Part shown: piece after piece, positions 33,675 to 42,603 of the stretch | Numbering within the stretch: position 1 is the stretch's first letter | Layout of the letters: the number at the start of each line of letters is the position of its first letter | Assembly: GCF_010686765.1 (NCBI RefSeq) | Contig: NZ_JAAGWF010000002.1 | Location: 248,001-312,000 of the forward strand | Direction of reading: 5' to 3' | Length of the DNA: 64,000 nt | Origin: Geodermatophilus sabuli | GTDB taxonomy: Bacteria; Actinomycetota; Actinomycetes; Mycobacteriales; Geodermatophilaceae | The notes under the pieces: generated by a model | What the model was told of the DNA's origin: nothing | Seen by the model: the letters and a program-made list of their open reading frames with translations, nothing else | Databases searched by the model: none | Position numbers and translations under genes: made by a program

Positions 33675-36488
33675 ATGCCGCCGAGCTCGTCCGCCCAGTC
33701 CCCCGGAGAGCTGCTCGAGCTGCACACGATCGTCGACGCCATCCGCAGCTCCCAGGCGGTCATCGAGTTCGGCGTCGACGGCACGGTGCTGACCGCCAAC
33801 CAGCGGTTCCTGGACGCCATGGGCTACGCCCTGGCGGAGGTGCAGGGCCGGCACCACCGGATGTTCTGCGAGCCGGCGCTGACCGACAGCGCCGCGTACG
33901 CGGAGTTCTGGGAGCACCTGGCCGCCGGCATCTCCCAGACCGACGTGGTGGTGAAGCGGCTGGCCAAGGGCGGCCGCGAGGTGTGGCTGCGGGCCTCCTA
34001 CATCCCCATCGCGGACCCGTCCGGCCGGCCGGTGAAGGTGCTCGCGCTGGCCATCGACATCACCGAGGGCAAGGTGGCCGCGCTCGAGCGGGAGGGCCAG
34101 GCGGTGGCGCTGGACCGCTCCCAGGCGGTGATCGAGTTCGCCGTCGACGGCACGATCCTCACCGCGAACCGGAACTTCCTGGACGCGATGGGCTACACCC
34201 TGGCCGAGGTCAAGGGCAAGCACCACCGGGTGTTCTGCGAGCCGGCACTGGCCGCCAGCGACGAGTACGCCCAGTTCTGGCGGCGGCTGGCCAACGGCGA
34301 GTTCGAGGGCGGGGTGTACCGGCGCCTGGCCAAGGGTGGCCGGGAGGTGTGGCTGCAGGCCACCTACAACCCCGTCCTCGACGAGGACGGCCGGCCGCTG
34401 AAGGTCGTCAAGCTGGCGTCCGACATCACCGTCGCCCGGCGCGCCGACACCGAGTCCCGGGGCAAGGTCGCCGCCATCGACCGCGCCCAGGCGGTCATCG
34501 AGTTCAAGCTCGACGGCACGGTCCTGACCGCCAACCAGAACTTCTGCGACACCATGGGCTACGCCCTGCACGAGATCCAGGGCAAGCACCACCGGGTCTT
34601 CTGCGAGCCCTCGCTGGCCAGCAGCGAGGAGTACGCGGAGTTCTGGGCCCGGATGGGCGCCGGCGGCTACGAGGCCGGCGAGTTCAAGCGGATCGCCAAG
34701 GACGGGCGCGAGATCTGGCTGCAGGCCACCTACAACCCGATCCTCGACGAGGACGGCCGGCCGCTGAAGGTCGTCAAGTTCGCCAGCGACATCACCGAGG
34801 CCAAGTTCGCCGGCGCGGAGGCCCGGGGCAAGGTCGCCGCCATCGACCGTGCGCAGGCGGTCGTCGAGTTCGACCTGAGCGGCCGCGTCCTGACCGCCAA
34901 CCAGAACTTCTGCGACACGATGGGCTACTCGGTCGCCGAGCTCCGCGGCAAGCACCACCGCATGTTCTGCGACGCCGCCTACGCCGCGTCCGAGGAGTAC
35001 GGGGAACTGTGGCGCCGGCTGGGGCAGGGCGAGTACCAGGCGGGGGAGTTCAAGCGCCGGGACCGGGACGGGCGCGAGGTGTGGCTGCAGGCCACCTACA
35101 ACCCGATCCTCGACGACTCCGGGCGGGTGGTGAAGATCGTGAAGTTCGCCTCCGACGTCACCGCGACCAAGCGCCAGCACAACGAGTTCACGGGCAAGGT
35201 CGCCGCGATGGACCGCGCGCAGGCGGTCATCGAGTTCGACCTGGACGGCACCGTGCTCTCCGCGAACGCCAACTTCCTGGACGCGATGGGCTACACCCTC
35301 GCCGAGATCAAGGGCCTGCACCACCGGATCTTCTGCGACCCCGCGTACGCCGCCAGCGGCGAGTACCGGGACTTCTGGGAGAAGCTCGGCACCGGCGACT
35401 TCCACAGTGGCGAGTACCGGCGCCTGGCCAAGGGCGGCAAGGAGGTCTGGATCCAGGCCACCTACAACCCGATCCTCGACGAGTCCGGCAAGCCGTTCAA
35501 GGTGGTCAAGTTCGCCGTCGACGTCACGGCGAGCAAACTGAGGTCGGCCGAGGTCGAAGCGCGGATCGACGCCGTGGACCGGGCCCAGGCGGTCATCGAG
35601 TTCGACCTCGACGGCAACGTCCTGACGGCCAACGACAACTTCCTGCGGACCCTCGGGTACTCGTTGCGGGAGATCCTCGGGCACCACCACAGCGAGTTCT
35701 GCGACACCGAGTACATCCGCTCGCCCGAGTACCGGGACTTCTGGCTCCGGCTCGGCAAGGGCGAGGTCCTCGCCGGTCGCTTCCACCGCAAGGGCAAGTA
35801 CGGCCGGGACGTCCACATCCAGGCCACCTACAACCCGGTCTTCGACCTGTCCGGTCAGCCGTTCAAGGTCGTCAAGTTCGCCTACGACGTCACCGCCGAG
35901 GTGGAGCGGGAGACGCGCATCGCCGCCGCCACCCGCGCCATGACCGAGTCCGTGAGCGACCTGGCCGTCTCCATCGAGGACATCGCCCGCAGCTCCCGGA
36001 CCGCGACCGGGCTGGCGGGGGAGACGCAGGACAACGCCCAGCAGGGCGTCGAGGCCTTGCGCGCGTCGCTGGAGGCCATCGCCCTGATCCAGAAGTCGTC
36101 CAACTCCATCACCGAGATCGTCCGGGTGATGGGCGAGATCGCCAACCAGACCAACCTGCTGGCGTTCAACGCCTCCATCGAGGCCGCCCGCGCCGGCGAG
36201 CACGGCGTCGGCTTCTCGATCGTCGCCGGCGAGGTGCGCAAGCTCGCCGAGCGGTCCTTCGAGGCCTCCCAGCAGATCGGTCGGCTGATCGAGGAGTCCG
36301 CCGAGCGGGTCGCCCAGGGCTCGGAGGTCTCCAAGCGCGCCGAGGCCGCCTTCGAGCGGATCGTCGACAGCGTCACCCGCACCAACGACACCATCCGCAG
36401 CATCTCCGCCTCCACGCAGCAGCAGCAGTCCGCCTCGCGCGAGGTCGATGAGCTCATCACCCAGCTGGCCTCGGCCGACCGGACGTGA
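33675..36488 (+). CDS. Cytoplasmic methyl-accepting chemotaxis protein with six PAS domains
   Basis: The 937-residue receptor has no signal peptide or membrane segment. It consists of six tandem PAS domains (about 27-149, 150-271, 272-393, 394-515, 516-637, 638-755) followed by a methyl-accepting signalling hairpin (760-937) with the conserved tip [21 protein letters not shown]-type sequence that contacts CheA and CheW. Each PAS has the HHRxFC signature (HHSEFC in the last) and ends near [10 protein letters not shown], as in BdlA/Aer-like PAS domains that sense redox state or bind haem or flavin. The ATG at 33675 has GAGGAG six bases upstream. The next gene, a triple CheW, overlaps by 4 bp. 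Six near-identical PAS copies is unusually many. Confidence 0.93.
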   Translation: MPPSSSAQSPGELLELHTIVDAIRSSQAVIEFGVDGTVLTANQRFLDAMGYALAEVQGRHHRMFCEPALTDSAAYAEFWEHLAAGISQTDVVVKRLAKGGREVWLRASYIPIADPSGRPVKVLALAIDITEGKVAALEREGQAVALDRSQAVIEFAVDGTILTANRNFLDAMGYTLAEVKGKHHRVFCEPALAASDEYAQFWRRLANGEFEGGVYRRLAKGGREVWLQATYNPVLDEDGRPLKVVKLASDITVARRADTESRGKVAAIDRAQAVIEFKLDGTVLTANQNFCDTMGYALHEIQGKHHRVFCEPSLASSEEYAEFWARMGAGGYEAGEFKRIAKDGREIWLQATYNPILDEDGRPLKVVKFASDITEAKFAGAEARGKVAAIDRAQAVVEFDLSGRVLTANQNFCDTMGYSVAELRGKHHRMFCDAAYAASEEYGELWRRLGQGEYQAGEFKRRDRDGREVWLQATYNPILDDSGRVVKIVKFASDVTATKRQHNEFTGKVAAMDRAQAVIEFDLDGTVLSANANFLDAMGYTLAEIKGLHHRIFCDPAYAASGEYRDFWEKLGTGDFHSGEYRRLAKGGKEVWIQATYNPILDESGKPFKVVKFAVDVTASKLRSAEVEARIDAVDRAQAVIEFDLDGNVLTANDNFLRTLGYSLREILGHHHSEFCDTEYIRSPEYRDFWLRLGKGEVLAGRFHRKGKYGRDVHIQATYNPVFDLSGQPFKVVKFAYDVTAEVERETRIAAATRAMTESVSDLAVSIEDIARSSRTATGLAGETQDNAQQGVEALRASLEAIALIQKSSNSITEIVRVMGEIANQTNLLAFNASIEAARAGEHGVGFSIVAGEVRKLAERSFEASQQIGRLIEESAERVAQGSEVSKRAEAAFERIVDSVTRTNDTIRSISASTQQQQSASREVDELITQLASADRT
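33753..35950 (+). repeat. Six tandem 366-bp coding repeats (PAS domains)
   Basis: The phrase CAGGCGGTSRTCGAGTTC recurs at 33753, 34122, 34488, 34854, 35220 and 35586. The step is 369 bp once and then exactly 366 bp four times, so each unit is 122 codons. Repeats 2-5 share long nearly identical nucleotide stretches, pointing to recent tandem duplication or gene conversion inside the chemoreceptor gene. Confidence 0.9.
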
Positions 36489-38038
36489 CCCCCTCCGACG
36501 ACCGGCTCCCGCACCCGGTGGCGGGCGCGGCCGGCGAGCCCACCGCGGAGGTCGTGTACGGCCTGCTCCGCATGGCCGACATGGACGTGGCCCTGCCGCT
36601 GTCCGCGCTCCGCGAGGTGGTGCCCTGCCCGTCGGCACTGGCCGGCCTGCCCGCGGCTGCTCCCGGCCTGCTGGGGGCGGTGGAGCTGCGCCGGCTGGTC
36701 CTGCCCGTGCTCGACCTGGCGGCGGTCCTCGGCCGTCCGGTCCCGCGGCGCCCGGACCAGGTCGTGGTCGTCGCCGCCTCCGGCGGCCAGGTGCTCGGTC
36801 TGCTCGCCGACGAGGTCCGCGGCATCAGCCAGCTCCCCGCGGACGCGCTGGTCGCCGCCCGCACCGAGGGCGGCGGTCTGCTGTTCTGCGCCACCTTCCG
36901 GCACCCCGAGACGGGGCAGGCGTACAGCGTGCTCGACGCCGCGGCGATCCTGGCGCTGCCGGGTGTGCCCACGGTCACCGACGTGACCCGTGCCGCCACC
37001 GCCGACGGCGGGGCCGAGACCCGCGGCGCCCACCGGACGCTGACCGTGCTGCGCTGCGGGCCCTACCGGTTCGCCGTGGACGCCGCCCACGTGCACACCA
37101 CGCTGCCCACGCCCGACCTGCGCCCGTCGGTGCTGACCGGGCAGCTGTGCCGGGGGGTGATCGCGTTCTCCGACCGTGAGGTGCCGGTCGTCGACCCGCT
37201 CGCCCTGCTCGGCCTGGGCGAGCTGGCCGGCGACGAGACCGGCGCCGGACTCGTGCTGGACCCCGGCTCCGGCTACGTGGTGCTCGCGCTCAGCGAGCTG
37301 CTCGACCTGGTCCACGTGCCCGAGGAGGACGTGCTCCCCGTCCCGCCGTTCGCCATGCCCCGGTCGGACCTGCTGGCCGGCATGGTCACCGTCGACGGCC
37401 TGGGCGACTGCCTGGTCCTCGACGGTGCGGCGCTGCTGGCCGATCCCGACCTGAGCGGTTTCGCCTCGGTGAACACCGCCCTGGAGGCACTGCCGGCACA
37501 CCGGGACGGGGCCGCCGCCACCGCTGCGGTGGTGACCGGCGAGGCGCCGTCCTACCTGACCTTCTCCGTCGGCGTGGACGTCGCCACCCCGCTGGACCAG
37601 GTCGCCGAGATCCTGCCCTTCCCGCAGACCCTGACCGCGACCGCCGTGGGCGGACTGCTCGGCCTGATCAGCCATCGCCGCGCCGCCGTCCCGGTGCTCT
37701 GCCTGGCCACGTTGCTCGGCCGGGCCGGGCGACCGGTGGGTGCGACCACCTGCCTGCTGCTGGTCGACGTCGACGGCGATCCGGTCGCCTTCGCCGTCGA
37801 CGCCCTGCACACCATCGCCCCCCGGACCTGGACCGACAGCGAGCAGACGGTGCGCGGACCGGAGGCCGACCGTGGCGCCACGCTGCGCTCGGCGCCGCTC
37901 GTGCGCATCGGGGAGGACGGCCGGCTGCTCCCCGACCTCGACCTCCGCGCCGTCGCCCGACGACTCCAGCACCGGCACCGGTCCGCGGAGCCCGCGCGGG
38001 AGCCGGGGACGTCCGCGCCGGTGCCCGCGCCCCGCTGA
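36485..38038 (+). CDS. Triple CheW-domain protein
   Basis: The 517-residue protein contains three consecutive CheW/SH3-like modules. The first (about 20-160) has [17 protein letters not shown] and [16 protein letters not shown]. The second (about 180-335) has [16 protein letters not shown] and [14 protein letters not shown]. The third (about 365-490) has [18 protein letters not shown] and [15 protein letters not shown]. CheW couples receptors to the kinase CheA in the cytoplasm; three linked copies could cross-bridge several receptor tips. Its GTG overlaps the receptor stop as GTGA, so the two are made together and probably work as a pair. No cheA, cheR or cheB gene is in the window. Confidence 0.85.
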   Translation: MTPSDDRLPHPVAGAAGEPTAEVVYGLLRMADMDVALPLSALREVVPCPSALAGLPAAAPGLLGAVELRRLVLPVLDLAAVLGRPVPRRPDQVVVVAASGGQVLGLLADEVRGISQLPADALVAARTEGGGLLFCATFRHPETGQAYSVLDAAAILALPGVPTVTDVTRAATADGGAETRGAHRTLTVLRCGPYRFAVDAAHVHTTLPTPDLRPSVLTGQLCRGVIAFSDREVPVVDPLALLGLGELAGDETGAGLVLDPGSGYVVLALSELLDLVHVPEEDVLPVPPFAMPRSDLLAGMVTVDGLGDCLVLDGAALLADPDLSGFASVNTALEALPAHRDGAAATAAVVTGEAPSYLTFSVGVDVATPLDQVAEILPFPQTLTATAVGGLLGLISHRRAAVPVLCLATLLGRAGRPVGATTCLLLVDVDGDPVAFAVDALHTIAPRTWTDSEQTVRGPEADRGATLRSAPLVRIGEDGRLLPDLDLRAVARRLQHRHRSAEPAREPGTSAPVPAPR

Positions 38039-38213
38039 CCGGTCGCCGGCGCGCCGACGGTGCCGGTCGCAGGTCTGCCTGCCCGGCGCCGTCGCCCGTC
38101 CCATCGGCGCGGCCGCCCGCGCGACCACCCGCTGGACGCCGTTCGGCGCGGCCGATGAGTTCGGCGGCCTCCGGAGGTCCTCGAGTCGTCGGCGGAACCG
38201 GCGGGGAGCGGCC

Positions 38214-39380
38214 ATGGGACAGGGACTGAGCACGGGCGGGCTGGAGCGGTTCGCCGCGGTCGCGGCGTCGCACGTCGGCGATGACCGGGTGCCCGGACTC
38301 GTCGCGCTGGTCGCGCGCGGCGAGGAGGTGCACGTGACGGCACTCGGGAGACTCGCCGTCGGCGGCCGGCCGGTCGAGCGGGGCTCGCTGTTCCGGATCG
38401 CGTCGACGACGAAGCCGATCACGGCGGCCGCGACGCTGGCCCTGGTCCGCGAGGGCCTGCTCGACCTGGACGAGCCGGTGGACCGGCTGCTGCCTGAGCT
38501 CGCTGACCGCCGGGTGCTGCGCCGGATGGACGGCCCGCTCGACGACACGCTGCCCGCGGCGGGACCGGTGACGGTCCGGGGGTTGCTGACGTTCACGTTC
38601 GGGTTCGGGATGGCGATGGAGATGTTCACGGCAGCCGAGCCGTGGCCGGTCGTCGCGGCGGCGGCAGAGGCGGGGCTCGCCACGATCGGCCCGCCGCAGC
38701 CGGACGACGTCGTCGAGCCCGACACCTGGATCGCCCGGTTCGGGGAGCTGCCCCTGCTGGCGCAGCCCGGTGAGCGGTGGCTGTACAACACCGGCGCGCA
38801 CGTGCTGAGCGTGCTCTGCGCCCGGGCCGCCGGGACGTCCTACGACGAGGTGCTGCGGACCCGGGTCCTCGAGCCGCTCGGCATGCGGGACACGGCCTTC
38901 TCCGCCGAGGACGTCGAGAGGTTGGCGACGGCGTACCAGCCGACCCCCGACGGACTCGTCGTCTGGGACCGGCCGGACGGGCAGTGGAGCCGGCCGCCGG
39001 TGTTCCCCGACGGGGCCGCCGGGCTGGTGTCGACGGTGGACGACCTGCTGGCGTTCGCGCGGATGCTGCTGCGCGGCGGTGCTCCGGTGCTGACCGCGGA
39101 CCAGGTGCGCGCGATGGGGCGCGACCACCTGACCGCCGGGCAGCGCGAGGCGGGTGCGGCGATCCTGGGTGGGCGCGGATGGGGCCTGGGGACGTCGGTG
39201 GTGCGGGCCGGACCATGGGCCGGCGCGACGGGCTGGGACGGGGGACTCGGCACGTCGTTCCTCGTGCACCCGGAGCACGACCTGGCCGTGATCGTGCTGA
39301 CCCAGCGGCTGTTCGACACCGCGCAGGCGCCGGCCGTGCACACGGAGTTGCAGACGGCCGCCCTCGCCGCCTGCCGATGA
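38214..39380 (+). CDS. Serine hydrolase of the beta-lactamase/penicillin-binding fold (EstB-like)
   Basis: The 388-residue protein has the class C beta-lactamase fold: SxxK in RIASTTKPITAA (nucleophile Ser and general base Lys), the Tyr motif in WLYNTGAHVLS, and a third motif near GWDGGLGTSFLVHP. No signal peptide is seen, so it is more likely a cytoplasmic esterase than a beta-lactamase acting on antibiotics outside the cell. The ATG at 38214 has GGGAG about six bases upstream. It lies 175 bp after the CheW gene. Confidence 0.87.
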   Translation: MGQGLSTGGLERFAAVAASHVGDDRVPGLVALVARGEEVHVTALGRLAVGGRPVERGSLFRIASTTKPITAAATLALVREGLLDLDEPVDRLLPELADRRVLRRMDGPLDDTLPAAGPVTVRGLLTFTFGFGMAMEMFTAAEPWPVVAAAAEAGLATIGPPQPDDVVEPDTWIARFGELPLLAQPGERWLYNTGAHVLSVLCARAAGTSYDEVLRTRVLEPLGMRDTAFSAEDVERLATAYQPTPDGLVVWDRPDGQWSRPPVFPDGAAGLVSTVDDLLAFARMLLRGGAPVLTADQVRAMGRDHLTAGQREAGAAILGGRGWGLGTSVVRAGPWAGATGWDGGLGTSFLVHPEHDLAVIVLTQRLFDTAQAPAVHTELQTAALAACR

Positions 39381-39612
39381 CTGACGGCACGGGCTGGCCC
39401 GGCGCACCGTCCGCCCGGCGCCGGCCGGTGCGTCGGCCCGGTCCGGCCTGACCGACGAACCGGCGCTGCGTCGGCCGACCGCCAGCGCGCTCGACCTGAC
39501 CACGAGGCGGTCGCCCGGCACGCCGACGTCCTGCGCGAGTCCATCGACGGCCAGGAGACGATGGGCTGACCGCATCCGCGCGTGGGGGAGGCCGCGCGGC
39601 GTCGTCGGCTCC

Positions 39613-40233
39613 TCAGGACCGCACGCGGTAGGTCACGTGCACGACCGAGGTCGCTGCCCGGGCGGTCACCTGATCGAGCCGCAGCGGAGGGACCCCCTCG
39701 AACAGCCGCACGCCGGCGCCCAGCGTGAGCGGCACGACGTGCAGCCGCAGCTCGTCCACGAGGCCGGCGGCGAGGTACTGGTTGATCGTGTGCGCACCCC
39801 CGTGGACGGAGACGTCACCGTCGCCGGCCGCCGCACGAGCCCGGGCCAGGGCCGCCTCGATCCCGTCGGTGACGAAGTGGTAGGTGGTGCCGCCCGCCAT
39901 GGGCTGTGGCTCGCGGGCGTGGTGCGTGAGCACGAAGACCGGGGCATGGAACGGCGGGTCGTCGCCCCACCAGCCGTTCCAGGGCCGGTCCCACGCGCCC
40001 CGGACCGGGCCGAACATGTTGCGGCCCATGACGACGGCAGTGGCGGCGTTGATCTGGTCGACCTCGGCCCGGTTCTCCTCGCCGTCGTCGAACATCCAGG
40101 AGTGCAGCGTCCCGCCCCAGCCGTCGCCGCCGTCGTCGCCGAACGGACGCTCCTCGGTCTGGTCGAGCCCCGCGGAGTACCCGTCGGCGGTGATCGTCTG
40201 GTTGACGACCACCCTGCCGGTCCGTGTGGTCAC
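39613..40233 (-). CDS. Dihydrofolate reductase-like (RibD C-terminal) family protein
   Basis: The 206-residue protein belongs to the DHFR/RibD-C group of uncharacterised reductases: VVVNQTITADGYSAG at the N-terminus, AVVMGRNMFGPVRGAW, VFVLTHHAREP and SVHGGAHTINQYLAAGLVDEL, the last being the nucleotide-binding GG motif. It probably uses NADPH; true dihydrofolate reduction is not expected. The GTG at 40233 has GGAGG nine bases upstream and overlaps by 4 bp the stop of a short ORF that resembles a truncated relative. It converges with the beta-lactamase-fold gene across 232 bp with no clear gene. Confidence 0.87.
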   Translation of the reverse strand: MTTRTGRVVVNQTITADGYSAGLDQTEERPFGDDGGDGWGGTLHSWMFDDGEENRAEVDQINAATAVVMGRNMFGPVRGAWDRPWNGWWGDDPPFHAPVFVLTHHAREPQPMAGGTTYHFVTDGIEAALARARAAAGDGDVSVHGGAHTINQYLAAGLVDELRLHVVPLTLGAGVRLFEGVPPLRLDQVTARAATSVVHVTYRVRS

Positions 40234-40451
40234 TGCCCCGTTCCTCCTCTCGGTGCTGTGCGGGTGGACGCCGCGTGGGTGACCTGGCGGGGCGAGGAGG
40301 TGGTCTCCCCCTGGGAGTCCGCCTCCCGGCCCCGTGGTCCGTCCCACTGCCGTACGCCTCGGGCGACGGCTCTCTCGCCGGAGCCGGCGCCGGAGCCTGA
40401 GCCGGAGCCGTCGAGCGTGACGGGGACGTCGTGGACTCGAGCCGGTGACAT
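40230..40451 (-). pseudogene. Truncated DHFR/RibD-like N-terminal remnant
   Basis: An ATG at 40451 with AGGAGG seven bases upstream opens a 73-codon frame that starts SPARVHDVPVTLDGSGSG. This resembles the N-terminal strand and DG loop of DHFR-like reductases (pattern VRVHNFSVSLDGxGAG). After about 35 residues the resemblance ends and the rest is polar and low-complexity. Its TGA overlaps the GTG of the intact DHFR-like gene (GTGA). The likely reading is a decayed tandem copy whose ribosome-binding site now helps translate the intact gene; a functional short protein cannot be excluded. Confidence 0.5.
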
Positions 40452-40878
40452 GGTGGCGCCTCCTGATGGCGGTGGTCGCGTCGTCTGCTGTTCGTGAGGG
40501 GGACGGGGGCGGGCGCTGGACCCGAGACGGAGACTGCGCCGGCGGCCCGCAGTCATCGGCCGGGTCGAGCGGGCCGGCGGGCCCGACCGGCTCGGCAGGT
40601 CGGCATGGCGGTGGTCGGCACGCCTGCGTCACCGGAACTGCTCGCCCCGGAGGATCTGCCCCTCCAGCGCCTGCGCGAGCTCGGCCGCGGCGCCGAACTC
40701 GCCCGCTGGGTCGCGATGGGCGTGGTCACCTGCCTGCAGCCCCGGCAACCGGGCGCAGAGGAGCCGGGATCGGCGGGACGACGCGGCTCTCGACCACGTC
40801 GCGGCGGACGTCGTCCAGCACGCGGCGGGGCCCCAGGGGCGGGAGGGCCTCCGGCGGACCCCCTGGCCCGGGGACTCC
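40452..40878. other. Region without a supported gene
   Basis: 427 bases between the DHFR-like remnant and the terpene-cyclase-fold gene. Several frames are open on both strands because of the GC content, including a plus-strand frame from an ATG at 40604 and minus-strand fragments near 40629. None has a ribosome-binding site, consistent codon pattern and sensible end together. Gene debris is possible. Confidence 0.4.
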
Positions 40879-41739
40879 TCACGACGTCGGCCGGCCGTTG
40901 TCCCGGAGCGCGGCCAGGGCCCGGAGGGTGGCCATCCCGCGCCACTCGAGGGCCTGGGCGGGACACCACGGGAGGTAGTCGACGGTCCAGCCGCCGTCTG
41001 GTTGCTGGTCGGCGTCCAGCCGGTCGAGGTCGGACCGGATCTGGTCCTCGGTGAACAGGGTGCGGCTCCGGGACCCGGGGTGGGGCGAGAGCTCCACCGG
41101 GGTGATCCTCTCGTTCTCGGTGCCGCCGGGGACCGCGACCCGGCCGTGGCGGTCGAGCGCGGGCCGCAGTCCGTCGAGGGCTGCCGCGGCACGGGCCGGG
41201 TCGGGGACGGCGTCGAGGAAGTCGATCGCGAACGCCACGGTGTACCCGCCGACGTCCCGGTCGGTCTCGAGCTGCTGCCAGCACCACCCGGTGGCCCGGT
41301 CCAGCCACTCCGTGCCCGCTCCCGCTCGCCAGAGTGCGGCGGCCAGCGCGTAGGTGAGGAAGCCGCTGCCGGTGGACGGCTCCATCCACGGCGCCCGGGG
41401 GTACCCGGCGGCCGAGGGCAGCACGGTCGTCACCCCACCGTCGGGCTCGGCGACCGCCGCCACCCAGTCGGCGGCGTCCGCCACCATCGGGTCGTCGGCC
41501 GCGCCCGCCTCGAGGAGCACCTCCAGGGCCTGGAGGGTCGCGGCGGGCTGGCTGCCGGGGCAGCGCACGTCGGGCTCGAGCGCGTGGCCGAACCCGCCGT
41601 CGGGATTGCGGTAGGCGCGGAGCGCGGTCAGGAGCGGCTCGACGGGGGCACCGTCGAACACGGTGGCCAGACGATGGCGGTCGATCAGCCGGCCGTTGGC
41701 GTGGACGAACTGTCGTGCGGCTCCGATGTCGATGGTCAT
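40879..41739 (-). CDS. Terpene-cyclase/prenyltransferase-fold (alpha-alpha barrel) protein
   Basis: The 286-residue protein has repeated QW-like motifs, YRNPDGGFGHALEPD, AEPDGGVTTV and QQPDGGWTVDY, spaced as in the (alpha/alpha)6 barrel of squalene-hopene cyclases and prenyltransferase beta subunits. It is far shorter than a cyclase (about 630) and lacks the DxDD acid motif, so it is unlikely to cyclise squalene. Similar short proteins are common in actinobacteria with unknown function. The AraC-type gene is 10 bp upstream on the same strand, so they are co-transcribed. Confidence 0.78.
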   Translation of the reverse strand: MTIDIGAARQFVHANGRLIDRHRLATVFDGAPVEPLLTALRAYRNPDGGFGHALEPDVRCPGSQPAATLQALEVLLEAGAADDPMVADAADWVAAVAEPDGGVTTVLPSAAGYPRAPWMEPSTGSGFLTYALAAALWRAGAGTEWLDRATGWCWQQLETDRDVGGYTVAFAIDFLDAVPDPARAAAALDGLRPALDRHGRVAVPGGTENERITPVELSPHPGSRSRTLFTEDQIRSDLDRLDADQQPDGGWTVDYLPWCPAQALEWRGMATLRALAALRDNGRPTS

Positions 41740-41749
41740 GCCGCGGACG

Positions 41750-42466
41750 CTAGGCAGCGGTGAGCGTGGCGTCTTCCAGGAATCGGACAGGGGTGCTGCC
41801 GGTCAGGCGGTGCACCTCCTCGGTCATGTGCGCCTGACTCGCGTATCCGGCCAGAGCGGCGCGGACGGCCAGCTCCTGGCCCGGCAGGGCGATCAGCCGA
41901 CGCAGCCGGGCCACGCGCGCCAGCATCTTCGGTCCGTACCCGATCGCCACGAGCGTGCGTCGCCGGAGCTGGCGTTCGCTCACCCCGAGGTCGGCCGCGA
42001 CGTCGGCGACGCGGGCCGAGGGCCGGGAGAGCGCAGCTGCGGCCGCGACCACGAGCCGGTCGGGGACCCCGTGCCGGCCCCGCACCTGCCGCGTGAGGAG
42101 ACCGAGCCGGCGAGCCGGGGTGGCCTCGGCCATCACCCCCGCGAACGCCTCCGCGTCGGCACCCCACGGCTCGGAGAGGTCCACCGTCGTGTCCCGCACC
42201 TCGGACGCGGGCAGGCCGAGCACACTGCCCGCGGCACCGGGCCGGAGCCGGATCCCGGTCACCGTGGACCCCACAGGGGCCACGGTGTGCGGGCCGGTGT
42301 CGGCACCGACGACCTTCAGGCCGCGCTCACCGAACCAGACCAGGTCGACGCACCCGTCCGGGACGACGAGCTGCGGGTGGTGGCGGACGTGGTCGTTCTC
42401 CCACAGGCAGGCGACCACGTCCCGCAGGCCCGTGGGTGGGGCGTGTTCGCGGTAGGACCCGAGCAC
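41750..42466 (-). CDS. AraC-family transcriptional regulator
   Basis: The 238-residue protein has an N-terminal sensing region of the DUF6597 type (HHPQLVVPDGCVDLVWFGERG) and a C-terminal double helix-turn-helix (RVADVAADLGVSERQLRRR, and ALAGYASQAHMTEEVHRLTG), the AraC DNA-binding signature. The GTG at 42466 is the only reasonable start; its ribosome-binding site is weak. It lies 10 bp upstream of the terpene-cyclase-fold gene and probably controls that operon; the inducer is unknown. Confidence 0.87.
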   Translation of the reverse strand: MLGSYREHAPPTGLRDVVACLWENDHVRHHPQLVVPDGCVDLVWFGERGLKVVGADTGPHTVAPVGSTVTGIRLRPGAAGSVLGLPASEVRDTTVDLSEPWGADAEAFAGVMAEATPARRLGLLTRQVRGRHGVPDRLVVAAAAALSRPSARVADVAADLGVSERQLRRRTLVAIGYGPKMLARVARLRRLIALPGQELAVRAALAGYASQAHMTEEVHRLTGSTPVRFLEDATLTAA

Positions 42467-42553
42467 CGCGTCACGATAGTCCCGCGACGGGGCCGCTCGG
42501 GACGCGCGGCGGCGCGGTCCCCGCCGGGAGGACGCCGCGGGCCGGCGGATGCG

Positions 42554-42591
42554 CGACCGCCCCGGCCGCGGGGTGCGGGCCGGGGCGGTCG
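42554..42591 (-). terminator. katG terminator hairpin
   Basis: A perfect 14-bp stem, CGACCGCCCCGGCC (42554-42567) with its complement at 42578-42591 across a 10-nt loop, starts 12 bases beyond the katG stop on the minus strand. This is a strong factor-independent-type terminator lacking a T-tract. Confidence 0.75.
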
Positions 42592-42603
42592 GGCAGGTCG
42601 TGC

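Noticed and set aside
33753-35950. Regular 366-bp repeats as a CRISPR or satellite array
   Set aside because: They are in-frame coding repeats of PAS domains; there are no short repeats with unique spacers.
33231-36638. 1135-codon minus-strand frame opposite the chemoreceptor
   Set aside because: Its periodic look simply mirrors the six PAS repeats on the plus strand.
39377-39451. 24-codon ORF overlapping the beta-lactamase-fold gene stop (ATGA)
   Set aside because: Arg/Pro-rich and very short with no recognisable sequence; the overlap is probably coincidental.
40604-40877. Plus-strand frame starting MAVVGTPASPELL
   Set aside because: No ribosome-binding site, becomes low-complexity after about 50 codons and would run antisense into the terpene-cyclase-fold gene.
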